Shown: piece after piece, positions 1 through 6,673 of the stretch
Layout: every line of letters starts with the position of its first letter
How positions within the stretch are numbered: the first letter of the stretch is position 1
Assembly: GCA_020425885.1 (NCBI GenBank)
Contig: JAGQRA010000638.1
Location: forward strand, 1 to 7,044
DNA from: Planctomycetota bacterium
GTDB lineage: Bacteria > Planctomycetota > UBA1135 > UBA2386
Direction: 5' to 3'
Length of the DNA stretch: 7,044 nucleotides
Notes under the pieces: model-generated
Told to the model about the DNA's origin: nothing
Database searches by the model: none
The model's input: the letters and a program-made list of their open reading frames with translations, nothing else
Made by a program: the position numbers and the translations under genes

Positions 1-1
1 G

Positions 2-2488
2 CTGGTCGACTTCGGTCTCGCGCGCGACAACGACAGCTCGGCCGCCTGCCTGACGCACACCGGCGAACAGCTCGGCACGCCGGCCTACATGGCTCCCGAG
101 CTGCTGCGCCCCGGCGCCGCCGGCATCGGCCCCGAGGTCGATGTCTGGGGACTGGCGGTCGTGCTCTACGAGGCCCTGACCGGTAGCCATCCGTTCGCGG
201 CGGCGACCAGCGAGGCGATGCAGAGCGCGATCCGCGAACGCGAACCGACGCCGCTGCGACGCCTCAACCCTGCGGTGCCGCGGTCTTTGGCCACGGTCGT
301 CGAGGTGGCGATGCAGAAGGCGCCGGCCGGCCGCCATCGCAACGCCGCCGCGTTCGCCACCGACCTCGAATTGGTCGCCAACGGCGAGGCGCCGCTGTGC
401 CGGCCGCCGGGGCCGCTGCGCCGGCTCGGCAACGCTGCCCGCCGACATCCGGTCGCCTCGGTCGCGATCACGTTGGTGATCACGTTCGCGACGATCGCGA
501 TCCTCTATCTCGACCATGCCTGGCGGGTCGAGTCCGGTCTGCGTACGCAGGTGACCGCCCACGCCGGCAAGCTGCGGCGGCTGGCGCGCGAGCTGTTGTT
601 CGGCGCCTACGAGACGGTGCGCGATCTGCCCGGCGCGATCGAGGTCAATCGCGAGCTGGCGACGCAGGCGCTCGAGTACCTGCAGCTGCTCCGGGCCGAG
701 GCCGCCGACGATCCGGGCCTGCGGGCCGACGTCGTGATGGCCCTGTTGCGGGTGGGCGATGTGCTCGGCAATCCCCGGCATGCCAATCTGGGGCAGTCGG
801 CCGCGGCCCGGTCGCACTACGAGGAAGCGCTGGCCTTGCTGTCCGATGCGGCCGATCCCGCCGTCGGTCGACCGCGCCTGCTGCGGGCGAACTGCCTGCT
901 GCGGCTCGGCGAGCTCGCGGAGGGCGATCACGACGCCGCAGCGGCGTCGCGGTCATGGCGCGAGGCGCTGGCCTTGTTGCCCGTCGATACCGCCGACGGC
1001 GATGTCGTCGAGCTGCGCGCGACCCTCGAGCTGCGCTGCGGCGAGGAGGCGATCTGGGCCGGCGACGGTGGCGGTGACCGTGCCGCTGCCGTCGCCGCGC
1101 TGCGCGCTGCGCTCGAGCTGACGGAGTCCGGGGCGGGCAATCCGCGCCTCGCCCGGATCGCGGCCGCGGCGCACACAGCCCTGGCGCGCCTCGCCATCGA
1201 TTCCGGCGACGATGCGGAGGCGACCAGCGCGGCGGACGCCGCGGCCGCGCTGTTGCGGCAGCTGCCGACCGGCCACGAACATCACCTCTCGGTTCGTTGC
1301 CTGCGGGCGGTGATCGAAGGCGTGCGCGGGACGCTCGAGTGGCACGCCGGTGCGGCCGAGGACGCGCTGCGTCGACTTCGCGCCACGACCGCCGCGCTGG
1401 CGGAGCTCGGTCAACTCGATCCGGGCAACGAGCAGGTGGCGCGCTACCGCCTGCAGACCTGCGGCGTGCTGTCGATCGTGCTGATCGATCAGGAACGGCA
1501 CGCCGAGTGTGAGGAGCTGTTGCAGCAGGCGATGCGGTTGGTCGACGACGGCGCGGCGCGGTTCGGCGCCGACTGGTTCGAGGAGCAGCGCGCCGCCACC
1601 CTGACCCGGCTCGGCCAGCTGCGCTACAACGGCCAGGATCTCGACCAGGCCGAAGCGCTGATGCGGCAGGTGGTCGAAGTCCATCGCTCGCGCGCGGCCG
1701 CACACCCGGGCAGCCGCCTGATCGCCGGTCAGCTCGTGCTGGCCGAGCTGCGGCTCGGTTGGGCGCTGGTACGCAGCAGCCAGGCGGAGGCTGGGCGCGA
1801 GACCATCGTCGGCGCGCAGGCGGCGCTGACCGAACTGCTCGCCGCCGATCCGACTGTGGTGGCGTGGCGTAAGGGGCTCGTCACCGCGCACCAGCAGATC
1901 GCCGAACTCGCCTTCCAGGGCAACGACTTCGCGACCGCGAACGATGGCTTCGCCGCCGCGATCGCCGCCCAGCAGCAGCTGCCGCCCGGTCCCGAAACCG
2001 ATCGCGGTCTCGCCATCCTGCATCAGGGTCGAGGGGAGAGTCGTCTGCAGCTGTCTCGCTTCACCGAGGCCTGTGTCGATGGCGAGACCGCGGTCGAGTT
2101 GCTGCGACGCCTCGGCGAACGGGCGCCACAGGATCGCTACGTCGTGCGGCTCTTGGCAACGGCGCTGGTGACGTTGGCCCGGTTTCGCAGCTTCGCCAAG
2201 GATGCGACGGCACAGGCTGCGGCCGATGAGGCTTTCGCGGTGATCAGCCGGCTCGAGCACGAGGGTGGGGAGGCCACGCCGAAGCTGCTGCAGACCCGTG
2301 CGATGGCCGAGGTGATGCAGGCCCTGCTGCACCACTACGCCGGTCGCCGACCGGAGGCGGCCGAAGCCCTGCAGGCCGCGCGACGCACCGTGGCCCGGAT
2401 GCCCGGTGGCCAGCAACGGCTGAACGGCACCTACGGTCAGATGCAGAAGCTGCTCGAGGATCGCTACGGTCTGAGCGGCGGGCGCTGA
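2..2488 (+). CDS. Membrane serine/threonine protein kinase with C-terminal TPR-like region, 5'-truncated by window edge
   Basis: This is a eukaryotic-like (PknB/Hanks-type) serine/threonine kinase lacking its N-lobe, which lies left of the window. The first full codon is at 2 and the visible part is 828 residues. The catalytic C-lobe shows DFG at residues 3-5, the activation segment and P+1 loop GTPAYMAPE at 25-33, DVWGLAVVLYEALTG at 47-61, and a final PAGRHR region near 108-113. A basic stretch (RRLGNAARRH) precedes one hydrophobic segment at about residues 150-170 (449-511 in DNA). This predicts a cytoplasmic kinase and an exported C-terminal part. The remaining ~650 residues are alanine- and leucine-rich helical pairs resembling TPRs, clearest at about 271-280 and 531-562, suited to ligand or protein binding. 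An internal ATG at 89 lies inside the MAPE motif and is not the start. The neighbouring ECF sigma factor, convergent and one base away, is a plausible but unproven partner. The kinase fold is very secure; TPR detail and substrate are inferred. Confidence 0.95.
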   Translation: MVDFGLARDNDSSAACLTHTGEQLGTPAYMAPELLRPGAAGIGPEVDVWGLAVVLYEALTGSHPFAAATSEAMQSAIREREPTPLRRLNPAVPRSLATVVEVAMQKAPAGRHRNAAAFATDLELVANGEAPLCRPPGPLRRLGNAARRHPVASVAITLVITFATIAILYLDHAWRVESGLRTQVTAHAGKLRRLARELLFGAYETVRDLPGAIEVNRELATQALEYLQLLRAEAADDPGLRADVVMALLRVGDVLGNPRHANLGQSAAARSHYEEALALLSDAADPAVGRPRLLRANCLLRLGELAEGDHDAAAASRSWREALALLPVDTADGDVVELRATLELRCGEEAIWAGDGGGDRAAAVAALRAALELTESGAGNPRLARIAAAAHTALARLAIDSGDDAEATSAADAAAALLRQLPTGHEHHLSVRCLRAVIEGVRGTLEWHAGAAEDALRRLRATTAALAELGQLDPGNEQVARYRLQTCGVLSIVLIDQERHAECEELLQQAMRLVDDGAARFGADWFEEQRAATLTRLGQLRYNGQDLDQAEALMRQVVEVHRSRAAAHPGSRLIAGQLVLAELRLGWALVRSSQAEAGRETIVGAQAALTELLAADPTVVAWRKGLVTAHQQIAELAFQGNDFATANDGFAAAIAAQQQLPPGPETDRGLAILHQGRGESRLQLSRFTEACVDGETAVELLRRLGERAPQDRYVVRLLATALVTLARFRSFAKDATAQAAADEAFAVISRLEHEGGEATPKLLQTRAMAEVMQALLHHYAGRRPEAAEALQAARRTVARMPGGQQRLNGTYGQMQKLLEDRYGLSGGR

Positions 2489-2489
2489 T

Positions 2490-3077
2490 TCAGGTCTCGC
2501 CGAGGCCGGCCGAAGCCCACTCGTGCTGCAGCTTCTTCTGCAGTCGGCGCCAACGCATCTCGGCGGCCTCCGGGCCGATGTCGAGCAGCCGCGCGACCTC
2601 GGCGTGCGGCAGCTCCTCGAGGCCACGATGGATCAGCAGGCGCAGATCGTCGGCCGGCAGGTCGCGGCAGGCCGCGACCAGACGCCGCGCCTGCTCGCGT
2701 CGCGCCACCGTGCCGATGACCGAGGTCACGTCGGCCGGGATGCGATCGAGCCCGGCGTCAGGCGACTCGAGCACCTGCTCGCGTCGGCGCACGTTGAGGT
2801 TGCGCAGGTTCTCGGCGAGGGTGTTGGCGGCGATGCCGAACAGCCAGGTGCGGAAGGCGGCGACCGAGCGGTCGAACTTCGGCATCGTGCGCACGCAGCG
2901 CAGCCAGACCTCCTGCATCAGGTCGTCGGGGTCGATCCGGGCGTGCAGAGCCTGCGGGATCCGCAGCGCACACCAGACGTAGAGCCGCGGCGCGACCCGC
3001 CGGTAGAGGTCGCGAAACGCCTCGCGGCGCCCGCTCGCGAAGTCCGCTACCAGGGTCGTGGTCGATGGCGCCTCCAT
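2490..3077 (-). CDS. ECF-family RNA polymerase sigma factor (sigma-70 family, regions 2 and 4)
   Basis: The 195-residue product has the usual length and two-domain layout of an ECF sigma factor, which directs RNA polymerase to a dedicated promoter set. Region 2 spans about residues 10-95. It includes DPDDLMQEVWLRC (49-61), matching the core-binding 2.2 helix, and FRTWLFGIAANTLAENLRN (75-93), matching regions 2.3-2.4. Region 4 spans about 130-186, with a helix-turn-helix near LPHAEVARLLDIGPEAAEMR. No C-terminal extension or sensor domain follows. The ATG at 3077 gives normal family length. Longer readings to 3140 or 3464 add proline/arginine-rich sequence without sigma homology, and the longest overlaps the next gene's signal peptide. 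No clear Shine-Dalgarno precedes 3077. The acidic 2.2 motif is intact (D49, D51, D52), unlike sigma factors thought to need phosphorylation there for core binding. No anti-sigma gene is visible. It may belong to the planctomycete-type family often found near serine/threonine kinases; this is from memory. Confidence 0.93.
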   Translation of the reverse strand: MEAPSTTTLVADFASGRREAFRDLYRRVAPRLYVWCALRIPQALHARIDPDDLMQEVWLRCVRTMPKFDRSVAAFRTWLFGIAANTLAENLRNLNVRRREQVLESPDAGLDRIPADVTSVIGTVARREQARRLVAACRDLPADDLRLLIHRGLEELPHAEVARLLDIGPEAAEMRWRRLQKKLQHEWASAGLGET

Positions 3078-3300
3078 TGGTGGTCGGCCATCGTGGCATC
3101 GCGGCGGCCAACCTGCCACTCCCGGACTCCCGGGACACATTCCCGCATGCCCCGCCCGTGCCGGATCCGCGGGAATTCGCGTCGGGTTCGGCGACGCAGG
3201 GCAAACCAGTTCCCGGGCCGTGCCATCGGCCCGCGCCGAGGACCGGTCGGCATGCCCCCGCCGGACCCGCCCTCTCCTCCAAACCGAACGGAACCTACCG
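3078..3300. promoter_or_regulatory. Divergent intergenic region between the sigma factor and an exported-protein gene
   Basis: These 223 bp separate the 5' ends of two divergent genes and must hold promoters for at least one, probably both. The region is very GC-rich. I could not pick convincing -35/-10 elements by eye, as expected for an ECF- or GC-rich promoter. It contains a near-tandem CTCCCGGA/CTCCCGGG around 3119-3134, a CGGATCCG palindrome near 3162-3169, two adjacent hairpins at 3214-3251, and a pyrimidine-rich tract (CCGCCCTCTCCTCC) just upstream of the + strand gene. No protein signature appears in any frame. Open frames crossing it are extensions of the flanking genes or shadows. 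Confidence 0.6.
3214..3251. other. Two adjacent GC-rich inverted repeats upstream of the exported-protein gene
   Basis: The first is a perfect 7-bp inverted repeat, CGGGCCG (3214-3220) and CGGCCCG (3227-3233), with a 6-base loop. The second is GCCGA (3235-3239) and TCGGC (3247-3251) around GGACCGG, with the palindrome GACCGGTC inside it. They lie 50-87 bases before the ATG at 3301. They could be 5'-UTR structure or an operator, but short inverted repeats also arise by chance in DNA this GC-rich. Confidence 0.35.
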
Positions 3301-4332
3301 ATGCGAGCAGTCCTGTCCTCCCTCCTCCTGCCCCTGTTCACTACGGCGCTCGTCGCCCAGACCGCCATCACCATGGTGGCCCCGTCGCCGATCTCGATCC
3401 TGACGAGCGAGGCCGGCGGCGCGTCGACGTTCGATGGCATCCCGGCCAACCACACGATCGGCACCTACCCGAACAGCGTGTCGATGTCGACCAGCCAGTA
3501 CCCGGGCGGCAAGTCGTTCTTCGCCGCGACCATCATCTACCCGACGATGGGCTACAACCAGGGCATCGGCTTCAACTTCTTCGAACGCGCCTCGTGCCGT
3601 GGCGTGCCGGGTGACATCTCCGGTTCGTCGTCCTCGGCGGCCCAGGCCGGCGCCACGCTCGGCGATCACACCGTGCTCGCGACGTTCTCGAACGCGCCGG
3701 GCACGGTCGGCACGATCCAGATCTCGTACCGCAACAACCCGGGCACGGGTGGCACCGTGCACGCCAAGCTGGACATCGACAACGACGGCACCTTCGAGTT
3801 CGATCAGGCGCAGGGTGCCAACACGTCGTTCCCCTACACCATGGGGTCGAGCGGCCAGGTCACAGTCCGCGTCGTCAACGAGTGCTCGGTCGACGGCGTC
3901 AATCTCAACACCTACAACTACGCCTGGACCGAGATCTGGGTCGGGTTCATGCCCGACATCACCGCGACCTGCAACATCACGAGCTACGGCCAGGGCTGCG
4001 GCGGTGTGACGGCGACCGGCAGCGAGGTCGTGGCTGGCACCTCGCGGACGCTCACCGTGCTGGCGACCGGCTGCTTCCCGAACGACCCGGTGATCGTCGC
4101 CACCGGATCACAGCAGATCCGACTGCCGCTGCTCGGCGGCTGCGAGCTGCTGTCGAACGCCGAGGGCGTGGCGCTGATCGGCGCCGACGGCAGCGGGGCC
4201 GCCTCGACCAGCTGGGTGATCCCGCACTCGGCGATCGGCACCACCTACATCCAGATGCTGCCGATCACGCTGCAGGGGAACGCGTTGGTGCTGGCCGCGA
4301 GCAACGGCGTCGAGGTCGACTGCTTCCATTAG
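3301..4332 (+). CDS. Sec-exported protein with DIDNDG-type acidic loop and planctomycete-style C-terminal module
   Basis: The 343-residue product starts with a classical Sec signal peptide, MRAVLSSLLLPLFTTALVAQ, probably cleaved after ALVA or ALVAQ. This fixes the start at 3301. Upstream only a weak GGA (3290-3292) resembles a ribosome site. Residues 21-220 are rich in Gly, Ser, Thr and Asn and look beta-stranded, with no enzyme motif I recognise. Within this part, residues 158-168 (DIDNDGTFEFD) place acidic side chains as in calcium-binding DxDxDG loops. From about 229 (YGQGCGG) to the end is a second beta-rich module with LPLLGGCELL (275-284), IPHSAIGTTYIQ (307-318) and a terminal ASNGVEVDC. 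Related endings occur in both other exported-type proteins here. Seven cysteines suggest possible disulphides after export. Function is unknown; a secreted or surface structural or adhesive role is inference. The gene diverges from the sigma factor and converges on the RCC1-repeat gene, 23 bases away. Confidence 0.88.
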   Translation: MRAVLSSLLLPLFTTALVAQTAITMVAPSPISILTSEAGGASTFDGIPANHTIGTYPNSVSMSTSQYPGGKSFFAATIIYPTMGYNQGIGFNFFERASCRGVPGDISGSSSSAAQAGATLGDHTVLATFSNAPGTVGTIQISYRNNPGTGGTVHAKLDIDNDGTFEFDQAQGANTSFPYTMGSSGQVTVRVVNECSVDGVNLNTYNYAWTEIWVGFMPDITATCNITSYGQGCGGVTATGSEVVAGTSRTLTVLATGCFPNDPVIVATGSQQIRLPLLGGCELLSNAEGVALIGADGSGAASTSWVIPHSAIGTTYIQMLPITLQGNALVLAASNGVEVDCFH

Positions 4333-4355
4333 CCCTGCTCACTTCGATCCCTCTC

Positions 4356-6584
4356 CTACCAGTGCCCGACGATGCCCTCGGCAGCATCCGACAGCGCCGC
4401 GCCGAGCGGGTTGCCGGCGGCGGCATCGAGCACCAGGGCCTGGTTGAGGAAGTGCAGGCCGACGAGGCGTGGATCGTCTGGGATCGACAGTAGGTAGCGG
4501 GCCTGGTTGTTCTGGCCCGCGACGACGAAGGCGAGCGGCGCGCGCAGCGTCGTCGTGCACGACGGCATGCCGAACGGCGCGAGCGACCATGGAGCGCCCT
4601 TCTTCGTCGACAGCATCATGATCGCCACGTCCTGCGGTAGGTCGAACAACGTCACCTCGTGCACCTTGCCGATGCGCGGCGTGTCGCGCGGCACCAGACG
4701 CGCCGAGCGCATCGACCCGGCGCAACCGTGCTCGAAGGTGACGTAGGTCGAGGTCGGACCGACGCGCGCCGCGAGCATCTGGTAGTAGGCGTCGACGTCG
4801 ACGTAGGAGGTGCCGGGGAGCAGCGGCCAGGGGACGCCTTCGCTGATGCCCAGTCCGGCGACGACGACCTGGCCATCCGAACGACGGGCGATCACGATGC
4901 TGTCACCCGCACTGATCTCGACGTAGACGACGCCGAACGGCAACAACGGCAAGGGCAGGTAGAGGTACGGAATCGGCCAGTAGGAGCCCCAGAGGGTGAG
5001 TTCGCCATCCGAACGCAGGCCGGCAGCGATCTGGTATCCCATTGCCATCTCGGTGTAGACGATCCCGGGCGGTGGTGGGGGAACGGCCAGCGTTTCCCAC
5101 GGTAGGTTGCCGAAGAGCAGGATCTCACCATCCGACCGTAGCAGCCCCGTCGCCTGCTCGGTGCAATCCACCTGCGTGTAGGTCACGCCCGGTGGCAGCG
5201 CCGGGATGTTCAACTGACCGAACGTGTTGTCGCCGAAGCCGATCGCTGTGCCGTCCGACCGCAGCGCGACGGTGTGGATATCGGCCGCCGAGGCCTGGGT
5301 GTAGGTCACGCCTGGCGGCAATGACGGCACGTTGGTCTGGCCGTGATGATTGAGGCCCCACGACACCAACGCTCCGTCCGAACGCACCGCGACGCTGTGC
5401 CAGAATCCGGAAGCGACGTCGAGGTAGCGCAGGCCGGGCGGCAGCGGCGGGATGTTGAGCTGGGAGTAGGTGTTGTCTCCCCAACCCTGGAGGGTGCCAT
5501 CGTCGAGCAGCCCCATGGCGAAGGCGACGCCGGTGGCGCAACGGGTCCAACGCCGGCCGATCGGGGTAGTCGGTCCGGCGCTCTGCGTGAACAGGTTGTC
5601 ACCCCAGGCGATCGCCTTGCCGTTCGACAGCAGGGCGATTGTGTGAAAGTTCCCACCGGCCGCCTGCGCGAAGGTCACGCCTGGCGGCAGCGTCGGCACA
5701 TTGCATTGGCCGAAGCCGTTGCGGCCGAAAGCGACGAGTTGGCCGTCCGAACGCAGCAGCAGCGAATGTCCTCCGAGGCCGCTCGGGAACACCCGCGTGT
5801 AGCTCGTACCCGGCGGCAGCGCCGGCACGTTCAGTCGCCCGTTGAGGTTCGAGCCCCAACCGATTGCGACGCCATCCGAACGCAAGGCCATGCTGAAGTT
5901 GCTGCCTGCGCCGATGTCGGTGTACCGGACCCCCGGCGGCAGAGCGGGCACGTTCATTTGGCCGTAGCTGTTGCCGAACGTGCTCGAACCGATGGCCACG
6001 ATCGCGCCGTTGCTGAGGAGGATCAGCATGTGCGCGCCACCGGCCTGGACCTTGATCGCCGGTGCCGGAAGCGCTGGCACGGCCCACGTTCCCTGATAGG
6101 GTTCGCCCCACTGCACCACCGCGCCATCCGAGCGCAACGCGATCGCCGCGGCTTCACTGGCCTCGATGTCGATGTAGCGGGTCCCGGGTGGGGCCGGTGG
6201 CGGCGGCGTGTAGGGCGAAGGGACCGAGTTCCACCGTCCCCAGCCGACGATCGTGCCATCGGACAGCAGGCCGATCGAGAACTCGCGCCCACCGGCGACA
6301 TCGACGTAGCGCAGACCCGGCGGCGGCAGTGGCGGCACCAGATTCTTCGCGGTCCCCTGGCCGTGCCCGAAGATCTGGCCGTCGTCACGCAGCACTAGCG
6401 AGAAGTCGTAGCCGCCCGCGATCTGCACGTAGGTGCCATCGCTGGCCTCGGACGTGAAGCCGATCCTCCCCCAGCCACGCACCGCGGTCGGCGGCGGGGC
6501 CTGTGCAGCCAGCGGCGCGGACACAATGGCGAGGACGCAGATCACCTTCACCAGGACGGAAGAGCGAGACGCGTTCGTGTTCAT
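4356..6584 (-). CDS. Exported RCC1-like repeat (beta-propeller) protein with C-terminal module
   Basis: The 742-residue product begins MNTNASRSSVLVKVICVL, a Sec signal peptide ending near APLAAQ (residue 28). This selects the ATG at 6584; an in-frame ATG at 6602 is possible, and the reading up to 6929 is a shadow of the upstream gene. A weak GAG sits 8-10 bases before 6584. Residues 36-609 are about 41-residue RCC1-like units with the core LRSDG, then WGxNxxGQxNVPxLPPG, then YxxVxAG: thirteen complete copies flanked by complementary half-copies. RCC1 repeats are propeller blades, usually used for protein or ligand binding. Residues 613-742 form a separate module with GCAGS, PRIGK, LAPFGMPSC and IPDDPRLVGLHFLNQ, a pattern I associate with planctomycetal exported proteins. 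No catalytic motif is seen. Partner and role are unknown; an extracellular binding scaffold is the best inference. It may be co-transcribed with the partial gene 89 bases upstream. Confidence 0.93.
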   Translation of the reverse strand: MNTNASRSSVLVKVICVLAIVSAPLAAQAPPPTAVRGWGRIGFTSEASDGTYVQIAGGYDFSLVLRDDGQIFGHGQGTAKNLVPPLPPPGLRYVDVAGGREFSIGLLSDGTIVGWGRWNSVPSPYTPPPPAPPGTRYIDIEASEAAAIALRSDGAVVQWGEPYQGTWAVPALPAPAIKVQAGGAHMLILLSNGAIVAIGSSTFGNSYGQMNVPALPPGVRYTDIGAGSNFSMALRSDGVAIGWGSNLNGRLNVPALPPGTSYTRVFPSGLGGHSLLLRSDGQLVAFGRNGFGQCNVPTLPPGVTFAQAAGGNFHTIALLSNGKAIAWGDNLFTQSAGPTTPIGRRWTRCATGVAFAMGLLDDGTLQGWGDNTYSQLNIPPLPPGLRYLDVASGFWHSVAVRSDGALVSWGLNHHGQTNVPSLPPGVTYTQASAADIHTVALRSDGTAIGFGDNTFGQLNIPALPPGVTYTQVDCTEQATGLLRSDGEILLFGNLPWETLAVPPPPPGIVYTEMAMGYQIAAGLRSDGELTLWGSYWPIPYLYLPLPLLPFGVVYVEISAGDSIVIARRSDGQVVVAGLGISEGVPWPLLPGTSYVDVDAYYQMLAARVGPTSTYVTFEHGCAGSMRSARLVPRDTPRIGKVHEVTLFDLPQDVAIMMLSTKKGAPWSLAPFGMPSCTTTLRAPLAFVVAGQNNQARYLLSIPDDPRLVGLHFLNQALVLDAAAGNPLGAALSDAAEGIVGHW
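4758..6479 (-). repeat. Tandem array of about 123-bp coding repeats (RCC1-like blades)
   Basis: A coding repeat with a unit near 123 bp (41 codons) runs through most of the propeller gene. On the + strand its most visible mark is a recurring CCATCCGAACG-like word (the LRSDG codons), seen for example near 4872, 5007, 5127, 5249, 5375, 5742, 5872 and 6125, with diverged forms between. A second block, CTGnGTGTAGGTCACGCC or close variants, begins at 5172, 5295 and 5664, spacings of exactly one and three 123-bp units. The copies differ at many bases and amino acids, so this is an old array kept by protein structure, not a recent expansion. Confidence 0.9.
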
Positions 6585-6586
6585 CG

Positions 6587-6651
6587 GTGTTCTCGAGTGC
6601 ATGGGGCAGGACCGACCGACGACACCACGTTCCCGTCCTGCCGAAGAACAC
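6587..6651 (-). other. Nested inverted repeats between two co-oriented genes
   Basis: The 89-bp gap upstream of the RCC1-repeat gene contains an inner perfect 8-bp pair, GGCAGGAC (6605-6612) and GTCCTGCC (6635-6642). An outer 7-bp pair, GTGTTCT (6587-6593) and AGAACAC (6645-6651), encloses it. In the minus-strand transcript this could fold into one long interrupted hairpin 22-87 bases after the upstream stop, with its 3' arm ending 2 bases before the ATG at 6584. No U-run follows, so it is not a standard intrinsic terminator. It could be a processing or translation-control structure, or chance. Confidence 0.4.
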
Positions 6652-6673
6652 GGTGCGACCCGGGATCGGCAGA

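Noticed and set aside
645..1703. 352-codon minus-strand open frame
   Set aside because: The product is almost entirely Arg, Pro and Ala low complexity, typical of an out-of-frame read of GC-rich DNA, and it overlaps the kinase.
953..2626. 557-codon open frame on the minus strand, antisense to the kinase and entering the sigma gene
   Set aside because: It lies opposite a well-supported kinase/TPR coding region. Its product is Arg/Gln/His-rich with no recognisable domain. Long antisense frames are expected in GC-rich genes.
3058..3300. 81-codon upstream extension of the 343-residue exported protein
   Set aside because: A textbook Sec signal peptide begins at 3301. An extension would bury it and would overlap the start of the sigma gene.
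3078..3464. 129-residue N-terminal extension of the sigma factor
   Set aside because: The added sequence has no sigma-factor similarity and would overlap the signal-peptide region of the divergent gene. The 195-residue form is the standard ECF length.
2523..3614. 363-codon plus-strand open frame across the sigma gene and into the exported-protein gene
   Set aside because: It is antisense to the sigma gene and then out of frame with the signal-peptide gene. The composition is that of a shadow.
4333..4355. Possible bidirectional terminator between the two convergent genes
   Set aside because: The 23-base gap has no inverted repeat and no T-run.
5343..6398. 351-codon plus-strand open frame opposite the RCC1 repeats
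   Set aside because: Its apparent repetitiveness mirrors the 123-bp coding repeats on the other strand, and the product has no domain or export signal.
4758..6479. Regularly spaced repeats considered as a CRISPR or satellite array
   Set aside because: The period (~123 bp) is a whole number of codons, the copies are diverged, and the reading frame stays open through them with RCC1-like residues conserved. It is a protein repeat.
4356..6584. RCC1 repeats taken as a sign of acquisition from a eukaryote
   Set aside because: RCC1-like repeats are common in bacterial exported proteins, and this gene has a bacterial signal peptide, local base composition and a tail shared with its neighbours.
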